Part shown: piece after piece, positions 10,148 to 19,773 of the stretch
Layout of the letters: the number at the start of each line of letters is the position of its first letter
Position numbering within the stretch: the stretch's first letter is position 1
Source: Thermodesulfobacteriota bacterium
GTDB lineage: Bacteria > Desulfobacterota > Syntrophorhabdia > Syntrophorhabdales > JANXAF01
Direction of reading: 5' to 3'
DNA: 64,000 bases
Assembly: GCA_025062045.1 (NCBI GenBank)
Contig: JANXAF010000007.1
Coordinates: forward strand, 1 to 64,000
Program-made: the position numbers and the translations under genes
The notes under the pieces: generated by a model
The model's input: only the letters and a program-made list of their open reading frames with translations
Database searches by the model: none
What the model was told of the DNA's origin: nothing

Positions 10148-11812
10148 TCATCTTAAAGGATCATGACCTTCAAAAAGGTACCTCTTGATTTTATTGGTCG
10201 TTGTTTTAGGGAACTCCTCGAACCTTAATGAGAAGCTTCTTATTCTTTTGTAATCCGCAAGACCTTTTGAAACCGTCTCAATTTCCCTCCTTATCACCTC
10301 TTTTAACACCTTTTCCCTTTCTTCTTTTTCCGAAAAATCTCCAAGCCTGTCTTTCACTACTTCCTCATCAGGGAAGATTATCGCATGAAGCTCCTCTTTT
10401 TGATCTCTCTTTTTTAGTAAGACGAGGGCTTCTTTAACGTACGGCGACTTACATAGGATATTTTCTATCTCTTCCGGATAAATGGTTAGCCCTCCTTTAG
10501 TAACTATTGCAGATTTTTTCCGGCCTACTATGAAAAGGTAGCCATCTTTGTCCAAAAAACCGAGGTCTCCGGTTCGGAGATAATTCTCCATGAGAAAAAC
10601 TTCCTTATTCGCCTCATCATTACGGTAATATCCTTTCATCACGTTTTCGCCTCGAATTACGATCTCTCCAACTCCATCATGCCCTGGAGCCCAAATCCGC
10701 ACCTCCACACCGGGAAGCGGGATTCCGCAACTACCAACCTTTGGTTTATCGGGCGGATTCAAGGAAACAACAGGTGATGCTTCTGTAAGGCCATATCCTT
10801 GGATTACTTTAAAACCTAATCTTCTCATCTTGATCTCAACATCCTCAGGAAGATGGGCACCCCCGGAAACAAAAAATCTAAGCCGCCTAAGGCCCATGCT
10901 CTTTTTAATGCCCACCTGCACCAATTTTTTTAAACCCGGAGTTCTCAAAGCGAGAGTTATGAAAAGTCTTTTAACCGGAGAAGACAATTCAATCCGCCTC
11001 TCGATACCGCGTAAGAGTTTCTCCAAAAAGAGAGGGACAGCAAGAATTATGGTGGGTTTGGCACGAGACAGGTCCTCCAATAGTTCTTTCGGCTTTAGCG
11101 AAGAGGCGTAAGCGATGGAGGCACCCGCTGCTAGAGGAAGCAAATTTCCCGCAACGAGTTCATAAGCATGAGAGATTGGTAGTATTGAGAAGAATCTATC
11201 ATCCTCACCCACCTTTACCATCGAGAGGATCGATCTTATATTGGATAGGACATTCCTGTGCGAAAGGAGGATCCCTTTCTGAGTACCTGTTGTGCCAGAG
11301 GTGTAAAATAGTATTGCCGGATCTTCAGGATCCGGCTTTTCTTCTAACGACAAATTGTAAGTGTTTTTCTCTTTCTTATCGATGAGATCTAAAAACTGGT
11401 CACGGTCGAGATCGACAATCTCTACCATTCTCTCCGCTACCATATCTGCTATCTGTCTTATAAACCTTCTTTCCGTGAAAAGAACTCTTATATCAGAATG
11501 GTCTATTATGCCCTTAATCTCAAAAAAACCGAGTCTTGTGTCAAGAGGCACACAGATCGCCCCAACACTTTGGATCCCAAAGAACGAAATCAGCCACATG
11601 GGCCCGTTTTCGCCTAAAATTCCCACCCTTTCCCCTTTTTGGACGTTCAGTCTCTTCAAGTAAAGACCAACCTTATCCGACAAGTTCTTTAACCGTCCGT
11701 AAGTAAAGAAATCCCCCTTTACGAGGGCAACACGCTCTCCGTTCTCTTTTGCTCTAAGCTCGAGAAGGGAATTTAAGGTTAAGGCTAAATAAGGGAGGTT
11801 CGAGCTTTTCAC
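10148..11812 (-). CDS. AMP-forming long-chain acyl-CoA ligase
   Basis: Adenylate-forming enzyme that activates a carboxylic acid with ATP and CoA. The 554 residues show the family signatures ILFYTSGTTGTQKGILLSH, YGLTEASPVVSLNPP, YLRTGDLGFLDKDGYLFIVGR, and a C-terminal lysine in TTNKIKRYL. By similarity the substrate is probably a medium or long fatty acid, but this cannot be proved from sequence. The start is GTG. It lies 116 bases downstream of dsrK in the same direction; whether it is read with the dsr operon is unclear. Confidence 0.88.
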   Translation of the reverse strand: MKSSNLPYLALTLNSLLELRAKENGERVALVKGDFFTYGRLKNLSDKVGLYLKRLNVQKGERVGILGENGPMWLISFFGIQSVGAICVPLDTRLGFFEIKGIIDHSDIRVLFTERRFIRQIADMVAERMVEIVDLDRDQFLDLIDKKEKNTYNLSLEEKPDPEDPAILFYTSGTTGTQKGILLSHRNVLSNIRSILSMVKVGEDDRFFSILPISHAYELVAGNLLPLAAGASIAYASSLKPKELLEDLSRAKPTIILAVPLFLEKLLRGIERRIELSSPVKRLFITLALRTPGLKKLVQVGIKKSMGLRRLRFFVSGGAHLPEDVEIKMRRLGFKVIQGYGLTEASPVVSLNPPDKPKVGSCGIPLPGVEVRIWAPGHDGVGEIVIRGENVMKGYYRNDEANKEVFLMENYLRTGDLGFLDKDGYLFIVGRKKSAIVTKGGLTIYPEEIENILCKSPYVKEALVLLKKRDQKEELHAIIFPDEEVVKDRLGDFSEKEEREKVLKEVIRREIETVSKGLADYKRIRSFSLRFEEFPKTTTNKIKRYLFEGHDPLR

Positions 11813-11928
11813 TTTTAAAGATTTAAGCTTTTTTGTAAAGTCCGCCTATATACTTATTTTATGATCTCTATCTTTTGACGAATAGACGATTTCTCTCAAA
11901 GCTGAAAATCGAGCCTTTCGAAATCTAC

Positions 11929-13524
11929 CTAGTGCCATTCCCATTCTATGAATGGCTTTTTTAAATCCTCCAAGGCATTTACTATCAATTCCGCAATCCC
12001 ACCATAAAATATTCCGCACAACTCGTTTGTCTTGAAAGAATTAAAAAGGTCTCTTAGCTGTCCTTTACAGTTAGAGCACGGAGCGCACACATATTTCTTG
12101 ACATCCGGGGAAATTACATCTTGGAACACTTCTAAGATCTGTTTTAACTTCATCCTTCCTGAGACAGAGCTTCTCCAGGACGGGAAGTTCATGGACTGGA
12201 TTATGGCAAAACCGCTCCCACCACCGCAGCAGTAATTGTGTATCCCATGCGGTTCCATCTCCCTGAAGTCAGGACAGATCCTTCGGAGTATCTCCCTTTG
12301 AGGTTCGACGATGCCCATGAGTCTTACAACATTACAAGGGTCGTGGAGTGTGACTGGAAAGTTATTCTTTTTGGGATCGACTTTCAGCTTTCCTTTAACA
12401 ATCAGATCCCTAAGTAGTGGTAAAGCGCTTTCCCTTGGAATGTTCATATCTCCCGTAAGCACCCTGTCGGCGACAACTACAAGCGCCTTATGAGCATGCC
12501 CGCACTCGCCAACATTTATCTTTTTAACTTTGAGTTTTTTTGCAACTTCGATGTGCCTTATTGCAATCCTTGCGAACTGAATATCATCGTACCAAAGTCC
12601 GTAATTAACAGCGTCGTACCCCATAAGGTCGCTAGATAGAGTCCAATCTATATTTGCAAGATCGAAGATTATGGCAAACGCTTCAACATTTTCTGGCCAT
12701 GAAAGATACTCACCTGCGTTGTGTATGAGTAAAACCTCTGCCCCTTCCTTGTCAACTGGGATCTTTATCTTTTTTCCCAACTTTTCTTCTATGTCGCTTT
12801 CTATAAATTCGATGATGTTCTTCAATGCCTTTGGAGTTATACCGGTTGAGGAACCGACCTTGAGTTGTTGAACAGTTCCTAGTTCATGCAATTCTTTTGG
12901 GGCAAGTCCCAGTTCCTGACTCAAAAGTTTTCTTATTTCACGCGAGATAAGACCGTTGTCAACCCCCAACGGACAGGCCATAGCGCACCTTCTGCAAAGT
13001 GTACATCGATAGGCAAGTTCTCCCAATCTCGCGATTGTTTGCCAGTTGAGTTCCAGATCACACCCAGAAAGCTTAAGAACCACACTGCTTCTTTTCTTCA
13101 CGTACCTTTCTACTAATCTTCTTAAAATCTCTCCCCTTAGGGTCGGTCTGTAAATTTCTTTTTTTCCTGAGGCTATATATACTGGGCAATGGTCGTTACA
13201 AAGCTGACATCTCACGCAGTACTCGAGGGAATGATAAAGAGGCATAAGGAATGTCCAGTTATTCTCGGGGGTCAGAAGTTTTTGAAGACCATTTATGAAT
13301 TTCCTTACAATCTCCTCTTCTTCTTTTCTGTCCTTTGGCATTCTTATTCCGAGTGCAGATATTCCGTCAAGGGATGAATCGAAAGTTTTGAGCTGATCTT
13401 CGGTTAACCCTTGAATATCTGGTTCAAGATCTCTTCTATTGTAGGGATACGGAAGGTCAATAAGGTCTTCCTTTTTGATCTTGAGTAATCTTTCCTTCTT
13501 TTTTGAAAAATCGCTTATCCTCAT
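11929..13524 (-). CDS. dsrK: DsrK, HdrD-like iron-sulfur subunit of the DsrMK complex
   Basis: Cytoplasmic catalytic subunit of the membrane DsrMK complex, which passes quinol electrons to the DsrC trisulfide during sulfite reduction. The 531 residues contain two ferredoxin-like motifs, CVRCQLCNDHCPVY near 103 and CTLCRRCAMACPLG near 174, and the CCG-type motifs of heterodisulfide reductases: HDPCNVVRLMG, YCCGGGSGF and CAPCSNCKGQ. ATG 13524 follows dsrM with a few bases between. It is the last dsr gene seen; no dsrJ, dsrO or dsrP follows. Confidence 0.93.
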   Translation of the reverse strand: MRISDFSKKKERLLKIKKEDLIDLPYPYNRRDLEPDIQGLTEDQLKTFDSSLDGISALGIRMPKDRKEEEEIVRKFINGLQKLLTPENNWTFLMPLYHSLEYCVRCQLCNDHCPVYIASGKKEIYRPTLRGEILRRLVERYVKKRSSVVLKLSGCDLELNWQTIARLGELAYRCTLCRRCAMACPLGVDNGLISREIRKLLSQELGLAPKELHELGTVQQLKVGSSTGITPKALKNIIEFIESDIEEKLGKKIKIPVDKEGAEVLLIHNAGEYLSWPENVEAFAIIFDLANIDWTLSSDLMGYDAVNYGLWYDDIQFARIAIRHIEVAKKLKVKKINVGECGHAHKALVVVADRVLTGDMNIPRESALPLLRDLIVKGKLKVDPKKNNFPVTLHDPCNVVRLMGIVEPQREILRRICPDFREMEPHGIHNYCCGGGSGFAIIQSMNFPSWRSSVSGRMKLKQILEVFQDVISPDVKKYVCAPCSNCKGQLRDLFNSFKTNELCGIFYGGIAELIVNALEDLKKPFIEWEWH

Positions 13525-13529
13525 CAAGA

Positions 13530-14435
13530 CTATACCCTTGCCAAATCAACCCAACTTTTGCCCTTATCAATGTGTGGAGCAGACCACGTAACCTTCTTTT
13601 CAAGAAGGCGCGCAACTTTTCTTTCCAGACTGCTTCCCGGTATGTTTGGCTCGTCATCCCATCGGATGAAAAAGAAGGCAAAAAACCTTGTGATGTAGTG
13701 GAGCCAGCGGGTGTACGGAAGGTAAAGAAGGAAAAGATCGTAAACCATTATGTGGATTGCTGTCCACAAACCAACACGGCTAAAATCGAAACTTAAAAGT
13801 CCCGCCCAAAATAGTCTATATTCTTCAAGTTTTGGGTCCGTAAAGAACCATGAGTAGAAACCGGTAAAGAAAAGAAGAAACGTCACGCCATAAGTGATGT
13901 AGTGTAGTAGGACGGCATACTCCCTTAAACTTTTGTCGAAAACCCGGTTTAAAAAGATAAGTACAGAACCGACCATGCCAGTTAAAAAGCTCAAAACCCC
14001 AATAATTAAAGTCATGTGGTAAAGAAAAGTTCCTACAATGGACGGTGAACTGTCCGAAACCTGTCCTCCTCGGATGATGTATAGTCCACTGATAAAACAG
14101 AGGAATTCAAAAAACATGGTAAGGATGAATCCCATATGCCAGGGATATAGTCCCAACCAGTAAAGGAACTTTCCCTTTGCATAATCTGAAAGAATGAAAT
14201 AGTCCTTGAGAAGGAAAAAAAATCCACGAAGATACTTTTTCTTCCTTTTTTTTAACCACCAGTCCTTTTCTTCGAGGTAGGAGCTGGCGGATGGGTATTT
14301 TTCTTCATGTATGACAGGATAGAGTTCCCATCTAAGATGGACCGGCATCTTAAGGTATTTTGCCAGTCTTACAATGTAGACGTGGATTAAGAAAAGATGG
14401 GCGAAATAAGTAAATAAGGCTAAAAAAGTCTCCAA
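13530..14435 (-). CDS. dsrM: DsrM, cytochrome b-like membrane subunit
   Basis: NarI-like diheme cytochrome b that oxidises menaquinol and feeds DsrK. The 301-residue protein has about six hydrophobic segments (near residues 3-20, 100-122, 133-160, 170-192, 212-240), with histidines within or beside them (HMGFIL, LYHMTL, LLHYITYG, AIHIMVYD) as possible heme ligands. The gene sits six bases after dsrC and six before dsrK, so the order dsrC-dsrM-dsrK is tightly coupled. Confidence 0.9.
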   Translation of the reverse strand: METFLALFTYFAHLFLIHVYIVRLAKYLKMPVHLRWELYPVIHEEKYPSASSYLEEKDWWLKKRKKKYLRGFFFLLKDYFILSDYAKGKFLYWLGLYPWHMGFILTMFFEFLCFISGLYIIRGGQVSDSSPSIVGTFLYHMTLIIGVLSFLTGMVGSVLIFLNRVFDKSLREYAVLLHYITYGVTFLLFFTGFYSWFFTDPKLEEYRLFWAGLLSFDFSRVGLWTAIHIMVYDLFLLYLPYTRWLHYITRFFAFFFIRWDDEPNIPGSSLERKVARLLEKKVTWSAPHIDKGKSWVDLARV

Positions 14436-14441
14436 TTTGTG

Positions 14442-14759
14442 CTACACACACCCTGTCGGTTTTGGTAAGCCCGCGATCTTACACGCACCCTTGGCAGGGC
14501 CAGATGGGAAAAGTTCATATATCTTTTTGAGGTCAAAGCCCGTTTGCTTACAAAGCATTCTGATTGGCGGGGCTATTTCGAATTTCAGATAGTACTCCCT
14601 CAGATAGTTAACCACCTTCCAGTGATCTTCTGTAAGAGGATAGGCATTCTCTATCTTTGCCAGATCTTCTGCTACCTCTTTATTCCACTTTTCAGGTTCC
14701 TGAATGAAACCATCCTCATCAACTTCAATCTCAATTCCTCCCAAAATCGCCTTCGGCAT
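14442..14759 (-). CDS. dsrC: DsrC sulfur-carrier protein
   Basis: Co-substrate of dissimilatory sulfite reductase: its two C-terminal cysteines carry sulfur as a trisulfide that DsrMK reduces. From ATG 14759 the protein has 105 residues. Both conserved cysteines are present: Cys93 (GACKIAG) and penultimate Cys104 (PTGCV), ten residues apart. The ATG is preceded by AAAGGAGG with six-base spacing, one of the strongest ribosome binding sites in the window, which fits the high expression expected of DsrC. Unusually it lies inside the dsr cluster between dsrN and dsrM. Confidence 0.96.
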   Translation of the reverse strand: MPKAILGGIEIEVDEDGFIQEPEKWNKEVAEDLAKIENAYPLTEDHWKVVNYLREYYLKFEIAPPIRMLCKQTGFDLKKIYELFPSGPAKGACKIAGLPKPTGCV

Positions 14760-14802
14760 ACGCAACCTCCTTTCTTATATGGATGTTTATGAATTTCGGC
14801 GT

Positions 14803-14831
14803 TTCATAGTGAAAGTTATGCAATTCTCTAA
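14803..14831 (-). promoter_or_regulatory. Possible internal promoter for dsrC-dsrMK
   Basis: Minus strand TTAGAG (14831-14826), 17-base spacer, TATGAA (14808-14803), within the 68-base gap between dsrN and dsrC. TATGAA also pairs with TTCATA at 14788-14793 on the plus reading to form a six-pair hairpin. An extra promoter would allow DsrC to outnumber DsrAB. Hexamers are only moderate. Confidence 0.3.
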
Positions 14832-16252
14832 CTACTTTTTGCCTCTTCTAAAATATAACTACTGGACCCTCTTTCTTTCAACTTCCCACAAAGATTGACA
14901 AAATTTTTAGCCCAGACTGGAAGTCCGATCCCGTGAACATGAGTATAGGAAGCAAACGCGTTTTTGTATAGAATTCCATCACTCAGCCCATAACCCCCCC
15001 TCCCCCTCCTCATTCTTAACACAAATTTAACGGTACTTTTGAGTTTTAAGGCTGAATGATGGAATTCGTGGCCTCTAATAATTAGTCCTTTAGGATAAAA
15101 AGGATTTTCTTCCACTACCTCAGCCTCCACATAGCCATGCCCTTCCGGTCTTTTTCTTAAGAAAACGTCGGCTGGTATTATACCAGCCATCTTAACCCTC
15201 AAACCTTTGTAAGAGACATGGTCGCACAGATACATAAGACCGCCACATTCCGCATAAAGAGGTTTTCCCTCTTCTACAAAGTTAGCCACATCTTCCATAA
15301 GGGTTCTATTCGAAGAAAGCTCTCTTAGATATAGTTCTGGGAATCCCCCACCAATATAAATCCCGTCAACATCTGGAAGTCTTTTGTCTAAGATGGAATT
15401 GATAAACACTAGTTCCGCCCCTTCACTCGTGAGAGATTCCAAATTTTCAGGATAGTAGAAATGGAAAACGCTATCGTAAAAGACACCTATGCGAACCACG
15501 TTTCTTTTAGGATGTTTTCTTTCATCCTTTAAAGATGGCACACTCATAGGGGGAGCCTTTTTCGCAATCTCTATTATTCCCTCAATATCGAGATGGGGCT
15601 CAAGAAACGATGCGATCTTTTCCAATATCAAAAGATTTCTTTCCCTTTCTGGAAAGGGAATGAGACCCAAATGTCTCTCACCGATTAGCAAACTTTCCTC
15701 TTTGGGAATCACGCCCACAACTGGAAGCCCGCAATACTTTTCTATCGCTTTTATGAGTTTTTGGGTGTGTCTTTCGCCTGCCACCCTGTTCAGTATAACT
15801 CCACAGAACATCGTTTCTGGCTCGAAATTTCTATAACCCTCAATAAGGGCTGCCACACTCCTCGCCATCTTATGAGTGTTCACAACGAAGATTAGAGGGG
15901 CTTTTAAGATCCTTGCGATATGAGCCGTGCTTCCACTACCATCGTCACTCACACTGTCATAAAGCCCCATGTTACCTTCTACCAGTGCAAGATCAGCACG
16001 TCCAGCATAAGTAACAAACTGCCGAATTAGCCTTTTTTTCCCCATTAGGTAAAGATCCAGATTCCGGCAAGGATTACCACTTGCTGCTTTAAGCCAGGTG
16101 GGGTCTATGTAATCGGGACCTTTTTTGAAAACTTGGACGTTTATTCCCCTTCTCTTTAAAAGTATTGATATTCCGCATGTGATTGTGGTTTTTCCTGCCT
16201 GTCCAGATGCGGACCCAAAAACGAGTCTCGGAAGCGGCTTCTTTTCCGACAC
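14828..16252 (-). CDS. dsrN: DsrN, CobB/CbiA-like amidase for siroheme amide
   Basis: Glutamine-dependent ATP amidotransferase related to cobyrinate a,c-diamide synthase. In dsr clusters it is thought to amidate siroheme to the siroheme amide used by DsrAB. The 474 residues begin with a P-loop-like GSASGQAGKTT (13-23) and KKGPDYIDP, followed by a C-terminal class I glutaminase region with YAECGGLMYL (nucleophile Cys) and GHEFHHS. It starts nine bases after dsrD, and its place among dsr genes favours DsrN over a cobalamin role. Confidence 0.92.
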   Translation of the reverse strand: MSEKKPLPRLVFGSASGQAGKTTITCGISILLKRRGINVQVFKKGPDYIDPTWLKAASGNPCRNLDLYLMGKKRLIRQFVTYAGRADLALVEGNMGLYDSVSDDGSGSTAHIARILKAPLIFVVNTHKMARSVAALIEGYRNFEPETMFCGVILNRVAGERHTQKLIKAIEKYCGLPVVGVIPKEESLLIGERHLGLIPFPERERNLLILEKIASFLEPHLDIEGIIEIAKKAPPMSVPSLKDERKHPKRNVVRIGVFYDSVFHFYYPENLESLTSEGAELVFINSILDKRLPDVDGIYIGGGFPELYLRELSSNRTLMEDVANFVEEGKPLYAECGGLMYLCDHVSYKGLRVKMAGIIPADVFLRKRPEGHGYVEAEVVEENPFYPKGLIIRGHEFHHSALKLKSTVKFVLRMRRGRGGYGLSDGILYKNAFASYTHVHGIGLPVWAKNFVNLCGKLKERGSSSYILEEAKSS

Positions 16253-16261
16253 GGCTTTTGC

Positions 16262-16459
16262 TTATTCTTTTATTTTCACGAACGATGTTCCTAGAAAAAT
16301 GTATTCTATCTTTCCTTCCTTGCTCAGTTCTCCGATGGCCTTATCGACAAGGTGTTTATCTTCATTTAGTGCACGGGCTATATCTCTGTTTTTTGCTTTG
16401 CTTACGGTCTTTAGATACTCCAAAATCTTTTGTTTTAGTTCCTCACTCACTTCTCCCAT
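16262..16459 (-). CDS. dsrD: DsrD, allosteric activator of sulfite reductase
   Basis: Small winged-helix protein found with reductive-type DsrAB and reported to stimulate sulfite reduction. It has 65 residues, starting MGEVSEELKQKILEYL and containing the family-like segment KNRDIARALN, with a short beta wing at the end (KIEYIFLGTSFVKI). Its presence argues that the pathway runs in the reductive direction. The gene lies between dsrB and dsrN with gaps of nine bases each. Confidence 0.94.
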   Translation of the reverse strand: MGEVSEELKQKILEYLKTVSKAKNRDIARALNEDKHLVDKAIGELSKEGKIEYIFLGTSFVKIKE

Positions 16460-16468
16460 AAGTGCCCC

Positions 16469-17533
16469 CTACCATTTGAACTGAGTTGTTGTTCTGTAGG
16501 TCTCTACGGCATGTGTAAAATCATCTATGTGGTATTCAGTAAACGGAATTCCTGTCAGCCTAAAAAACTTTTCCCATCCTATCCTCTCTATCCACTCTCC
16601 CATCCTCTCGTACCTTCTTGCATTCTTCGCGTAGACTTCCAAGATCTTTTTTATAACCTCAACGACTTCGGGCCATCTGGGTGGGTTATTTGGAAGATAA
16701 GGCACTATAAGCCTCGAAAACATGGGTGGCTTTCTGGCATTCGATACTTTTCCTCCGGCGTAAATCGCCACGCCGTCCCCTTCAGGGTCAGCAATTGACA
16801 TAGCCGGACAAACGGTAAAGCAGTTGCCGCAGTACATGCAAAGTTCCTCCCTAACGACAACACTTTTTATGTTTGGGTCTGGATGTCGCCTTATCGCACC
16901 TGTAGGACACGACTGAATCGTTGTGGGTATTTCACACTGAGCCATCAGTTTTTCGTGATCGATTCTCGGGGGCTTGGTATGGACCCCGACTACGGCCAAA
17001 TCCGAACAGTGGACAGCACCGCACATGTTAATGCAACAGGCGACCGCTATTCTCACACCTGCAGGAAGGCTCATAGAAGTGAAGTAGTCGTATAGCTCGT
17101 CCATTATGGCCTTTACTATCCCTGAAGCATCTGTTGCCGCACTGTGGCAATGTATCCAACCTTGGGTGTGAACAATGTTTGTAACGCAGGGACCTGTTCC
17201 ACCAACAGGTAAACCGAGTCTTTGGACTTCTTCTATTATCTTGTCCACATTTTCTTGTTTATCCGTCAAAAACTCGATGTTGTACCTGCTCGTGAAACGG
17301 AGATAACCATCGCAGTACTTATCAGCTATCTCGCATATATCCCTTATGAAATCGACGCTTACGAGCCTCGGAGAACCGACCCTCACAGAGTAAAGTACAT
17401 CCCCGCTTTCTGCGACGTGTTTTAAAACCCCTGGTTTCACAATCTCGTGGTATTTCCATTTCCAATAATTCCTTTTGATTATGTCCGGAAGCATGTCCTT
17501 ATAGTTCGGTGGTCCTATGTCTGTTCGTGGCAT
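16469..17533 (-). CDS. dsrB: Dissimilatory sulfite reductase beta subunit
   Basis: Forms the alpha2beta2 sulfite reductase with DsrA and holds the catalytic siroheme-iron-sulfur centre. In 354 residues the protein shows [19 protein letters not shown] (111-129), [11 protein letters not shown] (166-176) for siroheme-linked cluster ligation, and a ferredoxin domain with [12 protein letters not shown] at 232-243. The ATG lies two bases past the dsrA stop. Sequence features are ordinary for reductive DsrB. Confidence 0.97.
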   Translation of the reverse strand: MPRTDIGPPNYKDMLPDIIKRNYWKWKYHEIVKPGVLKHVAESGDVLYSVRVGSPRLVSVDFIRDICEIADKYCDGYLRFTSRYNIEFLTDKQENVDKIIEEVQRLGLPVGGTGPCVTNIVHTQGWIHCHSAATDASGIVKAIMDELYDYFTSMSLPAGVRIAVACCINMCGAVHCSDLAVVGVHTKPPRIDHEKLMAQCEIPTTIQSCPTGAIRRHPDPNIKSVVVREELCMYCGNCFTVCPAMSIADPEGDGVAIYAGGKVSNARKPPMFSRLIVPYLPNNPPRWPEVVEVIKKILEVYAKNARRYERMGEWIERIGWEKFFRLTGIPFTEYHIDDFTHAVETYRTTTQFKW

Positions 17534-17535
17534 GG

Positions 17536-18702
17536 TTACCTCCTAAAGAAGACGTAAGGATTCGACCTCGGTCTAAAAACCATCTGGGGCTGTACTGGAA
17601 GACCCATGTCTTTTAAAAACCTTGCAAAACTTAACCTTTCAATTAGTTCTGCGAGCCTTTCTCTTGTCCTTCCGTGCTCATCCCACCAGTCCCAGATCTT
17701 CCTTAAAAGGGATTTGACTTCCGAATAAGGTGGTTCCATCTTCATAAAAGGTACAATAACCCAAGAAAGATACGCGCCTTTTAAAATAGGGGCCTTTCCC
17801 CCAACTAGTATGGTCGCTCCTCCTTCTGTTCCGGGTCTTATAGCCTTCGGCATCTTATTAATACAGTGCATACACCTGGTACAGTCTTCGGGAACAAAAT
17901 TTAAAACCTTATTTTTCTCATCCCAACTTATCGCTTCTGTCGGACACTTTCTTACTACAGTTTCTATGTCAAAACCGTTCTTTACATACTCTCTTACTGC
18001 TTCCTGATCGATCCTTATCGAATCTCTCCACGTTCCAATTATCGTAAAATCTGCCCTCGCTATCGCAGCGACACAGTCATTGGGACATCCTGAGATTTTG
18101 ATCTTGAATTTATAAGGCCATCTGGGCCTGTGGATCTCGTCCTGAAACTCCATTGTCAGATCGTAGGTGATATCAAGAGTGTCAATCGTGGCCCACTCAC
18201 ATCTTGCCGGACCAACACATCCGGAAATCGTTCTTAGACCTGAGCCGGATCCTCCCAGATCGAAGCCTGCTTCTGTAAGCTCATTAAAACATGGCTGCAA
18301 ATTCTCTGTTTTCGCACCTAAAAGTATTATGTCTCCCGTTGAGCCGTGAAAATTGGTCATGCCACTTCCGTACTTTTCCCAAATATCGCAGATCTTTCGT
18401 AAGGCCTCAGTTTTGTAAAACCATCCTGCGGGATGGTTGACCCGAAATGTATGAAAGGCCGCCACTTCCGGATACTCTTCTGGTTTATCGCAGTACCTAC
18501 CTATTACCCCGCCTCCATAGCCCGTAACCCCAACTATTCCACCGTGCTTCCAGTGTGTGATCTTGTCTTTATACGAGAGTTCCTCAACTCTTAAAAGATC
18601 CAGTGCAGCTTTGTTTTTCTTTGCGGCCCTCTTTATCTCCTTTACAAAACTGGGCCATCTACCTTTTTCCAATTCGTCTAGTAATGGCGTTTCGCTCTCC
18701 AT
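17536..18702 (-). CDS. dsrA: Dissimilatory sulfite reductase alpha subunit
   Basis: Alpha subunit of the terminal enzyme of sulfate or sulfite respiration, cytoplasmic. I choose ATG 18702 (388 residues, [11 protein letters not shown]) because GGAGG at 18714-18710 precedes it by seven bases and a strong promoter lies just upstream; a longer frame to 18765 would run into the -35 box. Cluster ligands are seen as CVGPARC (162-168) and CPNDC (206-210). The inserted ferredoxin domain has CPTEAI and CTRCMHC. It heads dsrABDNCMK. Confidence 0.97.
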   Translation of the reverse strand: MESETPLLDELEKGRWPSFVKEIKRAAKKNKAALDLLRVEELSYKDKITHWKHGGIVGVTGYGGGVIGRYCDKPEEYPEVAAFHTFRVNHPAGWFYKTEALRKICDIWEKYGSGMTNFHGSTGDIILLGAKTENLQPCFNELTEAGFDLGGSGSGLRTISGCVGPARCEWATIDTLDITYDLTMEFQDEIHRPRWPYKFKIKISGCPNDCVAAIARADFTIIGTWRDSIRIDQEAVREYVKNGFDIETVVRKCPTEAISWDEKNKVLNFVPEDCTRCMHCINKMPKAIRPGTEGGATILVGGKAPILKGAYLSWVIVPFMKMEPPYSEVKSLLRKIWDWWDEHGRTRERLAELIERLSFARFLKDMGLPVQPQMVFRPRSNPYVFFRR

Positions 18703-18736
18703 ACCAAAACCTCCATGGGTTTTTTCCTCATCTGAA

Positions 18737-18765
18737 CTTATATCAGTGGTAGGCGCCCTTGTCAA
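18737..18765 (-). promoter_or_regulatory. Sigma-70-like promoter of the dsr operon
   Basis: Minus strand TTGACA (18765-18760), exactly 17 bases, TATAAG (18742-18737). The -35 is perfect and the -10 has one mismatch. The start would be near 18730, giving a leader of about 28 bases with a GGAGG site. The -35 overlaps that of the divergent arnD-like gene. Confidence 0.7.
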
Positions 18766-18788
18766 CCGAAACGTTTAACTGCTATTAT
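18759..18788 (+). promoter_or_regulatory. Candidate promoter for the arnD-like gene, overlapping the dsr promoter
   Basis: TTGTCA (18759-18764), 18-base spacer, TATTAT (18783-18788). Each hexamer has one mismatch. The -35 lies on the same bases as the dsr -35 on the other strand, so the two promoters could not easily be occupied together. The start point would be at the GTG of 18795. Confidence 0.5.
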
Positions 18789-18794
18789 TCCATC

Positions 18795-19709
18795 GTGGAG
18801 CGCATAATAGGGCTAAAAATAGACGTCGATACGTATTTAGGTATGAGAGAAGGTGTTCCAAAGATTTTGTCCATTTTAAAGACGTACAACATAAGGGGTA
18901 GCTTTTTTGTGCCCATGGGATATGACAATACGGGAAGGGCAATAAGAAGGGTATTTACGCGGAGGGGCTTTTTGAGTAAAGTAAAGAGAATTGGTGTAGT
19001 AAAAACATACGGTATAAAGACACTCCTTTATGGAGTCTTTTTGCCTGGTCCAAAGATTGCTGAAAAGAACGTAGGGATTCTAAAAAGAATCTTGACCGAT
19101 GGGCACGAACTCGGAATACATGGATATGACCACGTCTTCTGGCACGATCGGATAAAAAAACTTGGCTATGAAAGGACAAAAATAGAAATAGACAAAGCCG
19201 TAGAGACCTTCACAAGGCTTTCTGGACAAAAACCTAAGTCCTTTGCTTCACCTGGCTGGATGGTAAACGTCCACGCTCTAAAAATATTAAAGGATTATGG
19301 ATTCTCATACTCAAGCGACACAAGGGGCCGAAACCCTTTTTATCCGGTTATGGGTGGAGAGTTCATCCCTATACTACAAATCCCCACAACCCTTCCTACC
19401 CTTGATGAGATAGTGGGAATCTACGGTTCTGATGAGTTGTCCCTTTTTGCCCACTACAAGAACCTCTTAAGCTTTTTTAACGTTTTAACCATCCATGCAG
19501 AAATTGAAGGAAATAACTGGGCGAATTTTCTTAAAATCTTTTTCGAAAGGACTCTTGAAAGTGGGTATAGATTTTTAGCCTTAACGGAGATAGCAGAAAA
19601 CGTAGATCATCTTAGTGTCCCTCAACACGAAATAATCTACGGAGTGGTAGGAGGAAGGGCTGGCGAGGTATGTATACAGGGACCGAAAATTGAAGGATCA
19701 GAAAGTTAA
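18795..19709 (+). CDS. ArnD-like polysaccharide deacetylase
   Basis: NodB-type metal-dependent deacetylase resembling ArnD, which removes a formyl group from a 4-formamido-arabinose lipid carrier during lipid A modification. Expected motifs are present: GLKIDVDTYLGMREGVP near the start (catalytic Asp), DGHELGIHGYDH (metal His), and SFASPGWM. From GTG 18795 the length is 304 residues, close to ArnD, and the start matches the family's MxxxGLRIDVDT pattern. A TTG at 18759 would overlap both promoters. No other arn genes are nearby, so another formyl- or acetyl-sugar substrate is possible. Confidence 0.75.
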   Translation: MERIIGLKIDVDTYLGMREGVPKILSILKTYNIRGSFFVPMGYDNTGRAIRRVFTRRGFLSKVKRIGVVKTYGIKTLLYGVFLPGPKIAEKNVGILKRILTDGHELGIHGYDHVFWHDRIKKLGYERTKIEIDKAVETFTRLSGQKPKSFASPGWMVNVHALKILKDYGFSYSSDTRGRNPFYPVMGGEFIPILQIPTTLPTLDEIVGIYGSDELSLFAHYKNLLSFFNVLTIHAEIEGNNWANFLKIFFERTLESGYRFLALTEIAENVDHLSVPQHEIIYGVVGGRAGEVCIQGPKIEGSES

Positions 19710-19773
19710 GCCTACCGATTAGTCCTTGCCTATTTTTTCGATTTGGCTTAGAGTTCCTTTTGCCTTTTTAAAC

